DNA of 32,695 bases from Acidobacteria bacterium 28-1. GTDB taxonomy: Bacteria > Acidobacteriota > Blastocatellia > Pyrinomonadales > Pyrinomonadaceae. Of the stretch, positions 27,971 to 32,695 are shown in pieces. Position numbers and translations under genes: made by a program. Location: the NCBI GenBank assembly GCA_002050365.1, contig MWYZ01000078.1, forward strand, positions 1 to 32,695. Direction: 5' to 3'. Positions within the stretch are counted from its first letter, which is position 1. Each line of letters begins with the position of its first letter. The notes beneath the pieces were generated by a model. It saw nothing but the letters and a program-made list of their open reading frames with translations, ran no database searches and was not told the origin of the DNA.

Positions 27971-27984
27971 TTGCGATTTCGCAA
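27971..27984. promoter_or_regulatory. 14-bp palindrome upstream of HU
   Basis: TTGCGA-TT-TCGCAA is a perfect dyad 66 bases before the HU start codon. It could be an operator or a small hairpin. No regulator is identified. Confidence 0.3.
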
Positions 27985-28049
27985 GCAAATATGTTCAATT
28001 AACCAGTAATTTACAACACGAAAATCATTTTTGGAGGATAACTTATATT

Positions 28050-28349
28050 ATGGCAACTGCAACGAAACGTATGACACAAACGGACATTATCAACCATCTG
28101 GCTGATAAGTCGGGAATGAAGAAAGCGGACGCAAAAGAGTTTTTTAACACTTTAGCGGCTCTCGCCACCACCGAAGTTAAAAAGAATGGAGAATTCACAC
28201 TTCCGGGTTTCGGAAAATTGGTGAAAGCAACCAGAAAGGCGCGTGAAGGACGCAATCCGGCAACTGGCGCGACCATCAAAATTCCGGCGAAAACAACTGT
28301 TAAGTTCCGTCTCGGTAAAGCTATGAAAGATGCCGTCGGTGGAAAATAA
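28050..28349 (+). CDS. HU-family histone-like DNA-binding protein
   Basis: 99 residues. 'MTQTDIINHLADKSGMKKADAKEFFNTLAALA' is the dimer helix pair and 'LPGFGKLVKATRKAREGRNPATGATIKIPAKT' the DNA-wrapping arm with the GFG...GRNPxTG signature. A short N-terminal MATATKR extension precedes the core. It bends and compacts DNA. A strong GGAGG site lies at 28033-28037. An intrinsic terminator follows at 28371. Confidence 0.95.
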   Translation: MATATKRMTQTDIINHLADKSGMKKADAKEFFNTLAALATTEVKKNGEFTLPGFGKLVKATRKAREGRNPATGATIKIPAKTTVKFRLGKAMKDAVGGK

Positions 28350-28370
28350 CATACGGTTTTTTTATAATAT

Positions 28371-28409
28371 AGACTGATGAATTTTCGGATTTGTCAGTCT
28401 TTTTCTTTT
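28371..28409 (+). terminator. Intrinsic terminator after HU
   Basis: AGACTGA (28371-28377) pairs with TCAGTCT (28394-28400), followed by TTTTCTTTT. The 16-base loop is longer than usual. Confidence 0.65.
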
Positions 28410-28665
28410 GTCAGCAACAGTTTAAGGAAAAAGTTGCAGATGCCGAAAAAAAATGGTGACAAAATGTAAATTCTTTGTTAAACTCTTATTTCATTGAGTC
28501 AAAAAGCCGTCGGCATTAAGTTTATTTAGTAACTTTTAGGTTTTAAATTTATTCTGAAGATTATAGAAAAGCCCACGTTTGTTGACTTTTTGAACTTTTG
28601 GTTATTGTTAAAGACGATTTTCAAATGTAAAGTAAGGGGTTAAATAACGAAAGAGGAGAGTAAAA
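28410..28665 (+). other. Upstream region of the 83-residue gene: weak signals only
   Basis: ATGCCGA (28440-28446) is inverted at 28510-28516, 63 bases apart. A TTGACT at 28582-28587 could be a -35, but no convincing -10 lies at the right distance. The region is AT-rich and holds no reading frame I would defend. A ribosome binding site, AGAGGAGAG (28651-28659), stands before the GTG at 28666. Confidence 0.4.
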
Positions 28666-28917
28666 GTGGCAACAGCAACTAAACAAATAACATTGCAGGA
28701 TAGAATCTTGCAAATTGACCATATCCAAGCCAGACGTTTCGCTAAATTAAGCGGTGCGCCAATGGATATTGCGACCGAAGGAATTATCAGACATCTGCGG
28801 GCGTGCGCTCGGATGGATGTTAATCCAGATGCTTCCGCCGTTCGTGAAATAATTGATGATGCTTTAAACGGCAGAAGAGTTTTTGCGGAAACGTCAAATG
28901 ACCTTCTCGCCGCCTAA
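28666..28917 (+). CDS. Small unknown protein with an HU-like MATATK N-terminus
   Basis: 83 residues, starting with GTG and well supported by AGAGGAG just upstream and a strong terminator after it. I recognise no family. Residues 10-50 look helical ('LQDRILQIDHIQARRFAKLSG', 'GIIRHLRACARMD'), followed by 'SAVREIIDDALNGRRVFAE', a compact all-alpha arrangement with many Arg residues. Its first six residues (MATATK) equal those of the neighbouring HU, though the DNA there differs at synonymous sites. It could be a nucleoid- or RNA-associated accessory protein; this is only a guess from size and charge. Confidence 0.7.
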   Translation: MATATKQITLQDRILQIDHIQARRFAKLSGAPMDIATEGIIRHLRACARMDVNPDASAVREIIDDALNGRRVFAETSNDLLAA

Positions 28918-28949
28918 TTTGGTTTTATATTTATTAGCAATACATAACT

Positions 28950-28979
28950 GACCGCCTTGTTTTCGGCGGTCTTTTTTTT
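28950..28979 (+). terminator. Strong intrinsic terminator
   Basis: GACCGCC (28950-28956) pairs with GGCGGTC (28965-28971), loop of eight, followed by T8. It ends the transcript of the 83-residue protein. It is close to the stop of the convergent membrane-protein gene. Confidence 0.9.
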
Positions 28980-28985
28980 GCAAAT

Positions 28986-30791
28986 TTATCGGTTTATCGG
29001 TTTTAACTGTAGTTTATAAAGCGTATATGCGCCGAAATTCTCGCCCGCGCCGAGTTCATACCAACGCTCTAAATTCGACAAATCCAGATTCAGATTATTC
29101 GGCACGACGGCAAACGAAAGCGTCGGACGCGATGCCTGCTCGAAACTAAAATTTTTGTAATAATTATCATAACGTCGAACTTCTTGTTCGACTTCGCCGA
29201 CGGTTAACGGACGCGCATTAACCGAAAGTGTGGCGTTGAAACGGTCCCAACCAAAAAGTGCCATATACGCTTCGATGTCGCCATTGCGAAAATCCTGACG
29301 CAGCCAGACGGCATCACGCCCGCCGTAATAAAGCATTTGATAAAAACGCTCTTTGTTTTCTTCCCACGAAACGCCCGCGAAAACGTGCTGATGCCGCGCC
29401 CACAAAACTGCTTGGGGAGACGTAACCGGCTGATTGTCGGCTTGAATATACTCAAAATTTAAGGTTACGGTGGTTTTTCCATTCGCTTCATTTTCTTTGG
29501 CAAATTCGGCGAGACGTTTTGTAACGGGCATCGCTTCATCTCGCGCGACGTTCCAAGAAATGAGCAGCCGCGTTGTGAGTTTGACTTCGATATAACCCCA
29601 GCCGACTGCCGTAAGACCGCCAATCAACAAAATCGCCGCACAAATCCTCGGCGACTGAATCCGTTTCAAAAATAAAAAACTCGTCAAAACCACAGCCAGC
29701 GCAGTTATGTAATTGACTACATAAAACTCATAGTGAAACGGCTGCAAAGAGCGTCCGGTGATAATTTGCTGATTAAAGACAATAAACGGAACGATTGAAA
29801 AAGCGAGCAGAAAAATTGTTGAAGCTTCCTTAACTTTCGTCAATCCGAGCCAAATCGCCAAAGCAAGAAAAATAATCGAAATGCAACAGACGATTGCAGT
29901 AAATCGCAGTAAATCGGGCGTGTGCGTTAGAACAAGCAGTTGAATCGCATCGGTTGATTCGGCGCGTTGTGAGAGTAAATAAGCGTAAGGCAATAAGAAG
30001 AGAAACGCGACAGCATCAATCAATAACAAATAACGCAAATCCGATTTCCAATTTTCGGGACGCAAAACAATCCAGAGCAAAGTCAGCACAAACAAAAACG
30101 CGGCGGCGGTCGTCCACAAATAAAAGTAGGAAAAAACTAAAAAGCCGAAACACAAGCCCGCTGAAATTGCCGCAATATATTTGGTAGATTTTGTCTGACT
30201 TTTCAACGCCAGCCATACACAGCCGAACAACGCGAAGAAAAACGGAAACGCAACGGCGGGAATGTATCGTCGAAGGAACGGCAGAAACGGATAAGCCGCG
30301 CCGCGTCCGAAAAACTCGTTTATCGCGCCGTTGCCGGAAGCGAGTGCGCCGCCGAACATAATAATTAACGTGCCGACGGCGGCAAAACTATTGTCTTTCG
30401 TAATTAAAACTAACAACCAAAACAACGCCAACGCCGTCAGAAAACTCGCAATCGCCGAAAGCGCGATAAACATCTGCGAAGCGTTCAATCCTAAAAGCCG
30501 CGCGGGAATCGCTGCTGTGTAAGGAGTGATAAACTGAATCGAAAAAATTGATTCGGGTTGCGGATTTTCAATCGTTTCATCGCGTCCCGAGTACGGGTCA
30601 TTTTTGCGCGGTCTGCCGTCAATCAAGGCTTGCAGGTAAGCGGCATACGCGGGTTCGTCCAAATCGTTCGAGGCAAACGTGCCGTTCCAATTCGCGCCGC
30701 GCTCGTGCCACAGGGCAAACTGCGGATACAAACCGAACAGTGCAACGATGATTGCCGCCAAAATTCCAAAACGCCACTTAACATTGGTCAT
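28986..30791 (-). CDS. Polytopic membrane protein, GT-C glycosyltransferase-like topology
   Basis: 601 residues from the ATG at 30791. Longer starts up to 30812 would be encoded by palindrome L (translating as MFDGKCS), and the first membrane helix begins at about residue 8, so this start is preferred. About 10-12 membrane helices span residues 8-400, followed by a soluble C-terminal domain (about 410-601). A 'SNDLDEPAYAAY' segment in the first external loop has the acidic pair (D, E) expected in GT-C lipid-sugar transferases. Family membership is inferred from topology only. It is divergent from yqeY, sharing palindrome L. Confidence 0.6.
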   Translation of the reverse strand: MTNVKWRFGILAAIIVALFGLYPQFALWHERGANWNGTFASNDLDEPAYAAYLQALIDGRPRKNDPYSGRDETIENPQPESIFSIQFITPYTAAIPARLLGLNASQMFIALSAIASFLTALALFWLLVLITKDNSFAAVGTLIIMFGGALASGNGAINEFFGRGAAYPFLPFLRRYIPAVAFPFFFALFGCVWLALKSQTKSTKYIAAISAGLCFGFLVFSYFYLWTTAAAFLFVLTLLWIVLRPENWKSDLRYLLLIDAVAFLFLLPYAYLLSQRAESTDAIQLLVLTHTPDLLRFTAIVCCISIIFLALAIWLGLTKVKEASTIFLLAFSIVPFIVFNQQIITGRSLQPFHYEFYVVNYITALAVVLTSFLFLKRIQSPRICAAILLIGGLTAVGWGYIEVKLTTRLLISWNVARDEAMPVTKRLAEFAKENEANGKTTVTLNFEYIQADNQPVTSPQAVLWARHQHVFAGVSWEENKERFYQMLYYGGRDAVWLRQDFRNGDIEAYMALFGWDRFNATLSVNARPLTVGEVEQEVRRYDNYYKNFSFEQASRPTLSFAVVPNNLNLDLSNLERWYELGAGENFGAYTLYKLQLKPINR

Positions 30792-30873
30792 TGAACATTT
30801 ACCATCGAACATCTATGATTGAAAACTGAACAAACAACAAATGATAAATGATAAATGACGAATGGTAAATGAT
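30782..30873. repeat. Heptamer-arm palindrome L (unit AAATGAT / CATTGAA)
   Basis: The left arm (30782-30816) is CATTGGT, CATTGAA, CATTTAC, CATCGAA, CATCTAT. The right arm (30839-30873) is AAATGAT, AAATGAT, AAATGAC, GAATGGT, AAATGAT, in perfect 7-base register. The loop is 22 bases. The right arm ends exactly at the yqeY ATG; the left arm supplies the start region of the divergent membrane-protein gene, offering several alternative ATGs. Confidence 0.85.
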
Positions 30874-31326
30874 ATGAGTTTGAAAGATAAAATTATCGGC
30901 GATTTGACGACGGCAATGAAGGCAAAAGACGCGAATCGTTTGTCGGTTCTGCGGATGGTCAAGGCAAATATAATGAATCGGCAAATTGAGAAAGGCGCAA
31001 ATTTGACCGACGAAGAAATCACGAAAGCCTTGCAATCTCTTGTTAAACAGAGAAGAGATTCGATTGACCAATACGAAAAAGCCGGACGCACCGAACTTGC
31101 CGAAAAAGAGCAGACCGAACTCGTCGTGCTGGAAGAATACCTGCCGCAAGCCGCTTCAAAAGGAGAAATCGAACAAGCCGTAACTGATGCAATCAGCGAA
31201 ACGGGCGCGTCTTCGATAAAGGAAATGGGCGCGGTGATGAAGGCGGCGCAAGCCAAACTCGCGGGCAAAGCGGCTGACGGCAGATTAGTGAGCGAAACGG
31301 TTAAAGCGAAACTACAAAATAAATAA
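30874..31326 (+). CDS. yqeY: GatB/YqeY-domain protein
   Basis: 150 residues from the ATG at 30874. An upstream ATG at 30862 is inside the repeat and adds four residues. Residues 1-100 form a long helical part ('LKDKIIGDLTTAMKAKDANRLSVLRMVKANI', 'EEITKALQSLVKQRRDSIDQYEKAGRTELAEKEQ') and the rest a small 'YLPQAAS...IEQAVTDAI...MGAVMKAAQAKLAGKADG'-like domain shared with the tail of GatB and often linked to tRNA amidation. The role is not settled. No Shine-Dalgarno: the repeat ends at the start codon. Confidence 0.88.
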   Translation: MSLKDKIIGDLTTAMKAKDANRLSVLRMVKANIMNRQIEKGANLTDEEITKALQSLVKQRRDSIDQYEKAGRTELAEKEQTELVVLEEYLPQAASKGEIEQAVTDAISETGASSIKEMGAVMKAAQAKLAGKAADGRLVSETVKAKLQNK

Positions 31327-31332
31327 TCAAAT

Positions 31333-31370
31333 TAATTCCGTATAAATTTTTACGCGGAATTATGTTTTGA
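31333..31370 (+). terminator. Possible terminator after yqeY
   Basis: TAATTCCG (31333-31340) pairs with CGGAATTA (31355-31362) and is followed by TGTTTTG, a poor T-run. It may be a weak terminator. Confidence 0.45.
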
Positions 31371-31401
31371 TTGCCGAAATAAAATAAAAACCAAATATTT
31401 A

Positions 31402-31431
31402 TTGACTTTGGCGATTAAAGTGGCGTATAAA
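31402..31431 (+). promoter_or_regulatory. Sigma70-type promoter for the TPR gene
   Basis: TTGACT (31402-31407), 18-base spacer and TATAAA (31426-31431) give a good match. Transcription would start at about 31438, leaving a leader of about 137 bases. Confidence 0.55.
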
Positions 31432-31435
31432 AATT

Positions 31436-31479
31436 CGGTATAAGAAAACTTTAATTCAGCAGAATTCAAAGTTATACCG
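31436..31479 (+). ncRNA. Leader hairpin at the predicted transcript start of the TPR gene
   Basis: CGGTATAA (31436-31443) pairs with TTATACCG (31472-31479). Inside, AACTTT then AATTC pairs with GAATT then AAAGTT around a four-base loop with one bulged base. The stem is nearly continuous over 44 bases and begins within a few bases of the predicted start of transcription. It matches no riboswitch I can name; it may stabilise the mRNA or act as an operator. Confidence 0.4.
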
Positions 31480-31575
31480 CTTCGTTGTGTCTAGACGAGG
31501 AAAAAGCCAAACGGGTAGTCAACACATTATTAATTTCAGGTTCATATTAAAAGTTGAACAAAATGAGGGTGAAAA

Positions 31576-32388
31576 ATGAAACAATTATTTGAAACTACTT
31601 TTCTAATTCTTTTCATAATAACAGCAGTATTATTTGTTGCCGCACAGAACACTGATCAATCGCAAGTATTAGTTGGAAAGGTTGACGCACAAAAAAATGC
31701 AGAATTTTATTTTAAAGAGGGTTTGAATTATGAAGAGAAAGGGGAATTTAAAAAAGCTGTAATTTCTTATAAAGAAGCTATTCGCCTTAACCCCAAGTAT
31801 TTTGAAGCATATACTTTTTTGGGACAGGCTTATTTTTCAATGAAGCTTTTTGATGAAGCGGAACAGGCTGCGAAAAATGCAATTCGTATCAAACCAGATT
31901 TTCACCTCGCATATTCGCTTTTGGGTGGCGTTTATTACCATACAAATCGAAATAAAGAAGCCATTGAAGCGTATAAAAAAGCTATACAGTTTAAGCCTGA
32001 TAGTCCTTATATCCATTTCCTTTTAGGTGGAGCATTCCAAGACGCCGGACGCTCTGAAGAGGCAATGGAAGAATACAAGGAAGCCATTCGTCTTGAGCCA
32101 GATTTTGCCGACGCGCATTTTCATCTGGGGAATATGTATATAGACGCCGAAAGGTTTGATGAAGCTATGGAAGAGTTCAAGATAGCAATTAGCTTAAAGC
32201 TCAAAGACCCCAGACCACATTTTAACTTGGCTCTCATTTATCTTTCACAAGGAAATAAGGGAAAAGCATTAGATGAATACAAAATACTAAAAGATTTGGA
32301 TAAAGATATGGCAAACCAACTTTTTCAGCATATTTATAAATCAATAGTTCGGACAGTTTTTGACAAACTACGCTCAACTCTCGTTTAG
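31576..32388 (+). CDS. Exported tetratricopeptide-repeat protein
   Basis: 270 residues. Signal peptide (1-22, 'FLILFIITAVLFVAA'), then six TPRs of 34 residues from about 42 to 246, each with the W/L-G-Y-A-F-A-P pattern (for example 'AYTFLGQAYFSMKLFDEAEQAAKNAIRIKPD'). The protein binds partners outside the cytoplasm; none is indicated. GAGGGTG at 31565 supports the ATG. G+C is lower than in neighbouring genes. The stop falls about 44 bases before the transposase start, so the IS may have inserted into or next to its 3' end. Confidence 0.8.
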   Translation: MKQLFETTFLILFIITAVLFVAAQNTDQSQVLVGKVDAQKNAEFYFKEGLNYEEKGEFKKAVISYKEAIRLNPKYFEAYTFLGQAYFSMKLFDEAEQAAKNAIRIKPDFHLAYSLLGGVYYHTNRNKEAIEAYKKAIQFKPDSPYIHFLLGGAFQDAGRSEEAMEEYKEAIRLEPDFADAHFHLGNMYIDAERFDEAMEEFKIAISLKLKDPRPHFNLALIYLSQGNKGKALDEYKILKDLDKDMANQLFQHIYKSIVRTVFDKLRSTLV

Positions 32389-32431
32389 TTGTTTGTGACC
32401 AAACATTCAACCTTCGAGGAGTCAAGCGTAG

Positions 32432-32695
32432 ATGACCGTAGTCACTGAAATTCTAAACGGCTTGGATTATCTGAACAAGCCGCAACAAAAGTTTTTAGCC
32501 GTTTTCTTTTCAACCATGCTAGTGGTTCACTCGACAATCAATTTTCTTTCCTTGAGCCGACATTCGGCTTTAAGTGAGCGCACCTTCCGACGACAGTTCC
32601 GCCGTGACTTTGATTTCGCCGCTCTCAATCGGCGAGTCGCCGAGAAAGTTGCTTGCACGAGCCCGATTGCCGTCGCTTGTGATGCTTCCTTTATT
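32432..32695 (+). CDS. Transposase (IS4/IS701-like DDE) N-terminus, cut by the window edge
   Basis: 88 codons are open to the edge. 'NKPQQKFLAVFFSTML' and 'SLSRHSALSERTFRRQFRRDFDFAALNR' are typical of the N-terminal part, and 'VACDASFI' carries the first catalytic aspartate of the DDE domain. The ribosome binding site CGAGGAG is at 32414-32420. The IS left end must lie within 32389-32431. This is a different family from the transposase at the left edge. Confidence 0.65.
   Translation, partial: MTVVTEILNGLDYLNKPQQKFLAVFFSTMLVVHSTINFLSLSRHSALSERTFRRQFRRDFDFAALNRRVAEKVACTSPIAVACDASFI

Noticed and set aside
28582..28610. Promoter TTGACT before the 83-residue gene
   Set aside because: No -10 at 16-18 bases; the best candidate is at 15 and poor.
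31485..31530. Cyclic di-GMP riboswitch in the TPR leader
   Set aside because: The GCCAAAC stretch is suggestive, but the conserved core and tetraloop/receptor are missing.

Overview
The window looks like a chromosomal contig from a Gram-negative, free-living bacterium, most likely Acidobacteriota (Blastocatellia/Pyrinomonadaceae-like). This placement is inference. It rests on the PpiD-type chaperone with its acidobacterial-looking N-terminus, the Uma2, Dabb, SRPBCC and choice-of-anchor I protein families, periplasmic and lipoprotein signals, moderate G+C (coding DNA sampled by eye at about 45-50%), and dispersed short-repeat hairpins between genes. Both edges cut through transposase genes of different families, so the contig probably ends at insertion sequences.

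Layout. (1) 1-1853: transposase fragment, then a secreted choice-of-anchor I beta-propeller protein. (2) 1971-9358, all minus strand: aromatic amino-acid decarboxylase, thioredoxin-like, SRPBCC, Uma2, Dabb, membrane-anchored PHP-domain protein, an M1-peptidase homologue that has lost its zinc ligands, and an NTF2-like secreted protein, ending at a bidirectional terminator. (3) 9555-16398, plus strand: a complete branched-chain amino-acid-type ABC importer (substrate-binding lipoprotein, livH, livM, livG, livF) followed by a DASS-family dicarboxylate-type transporter, behind a recognisable promoter. (4) 16483-22284: ppiD-like chaperone, an autoinhibited-type Fic protein with an AT-rich C-terminal half, ligA, and a lone MazE/ChpI-like antitoxin. 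(5) 22323-26960: Rieske oxygenase, a 216-bp MITE-like element that ends a GNAT gene, a YaeQ-like protein, an HD-GYP phosphodiesterase and a degenerate methyltransferase-like protein. (6) 27170-32388: rdgB, tRNA-Pro(TGG), HU, a small unknown protein, a polytopic membrane protein, yqeY and a secreted TPR protein. (7) 32432-32695: N-terminus of a second transposase.

The most unusual signal is not a gene. About ten intergenic gaps are bookended by two inverted arms, each made of roughly 3-6 tandem copies of a 7-base unit. The unit differs from gap to gap but is largely complementary between the two arms of one gap. The arms run to within a few bases of the neighbouring start and stop codons, and sometimes into the coding sequence, and the genes starting just after an arm show no Shine-Dalgarno sequence. 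Four of these elements separate the cistrons of the liv-DASS operon. They resemble in architecture the short tandemly repeated repetitive (STRR) heptamers known from cyanobacteria. I know of no assigned function for them here.
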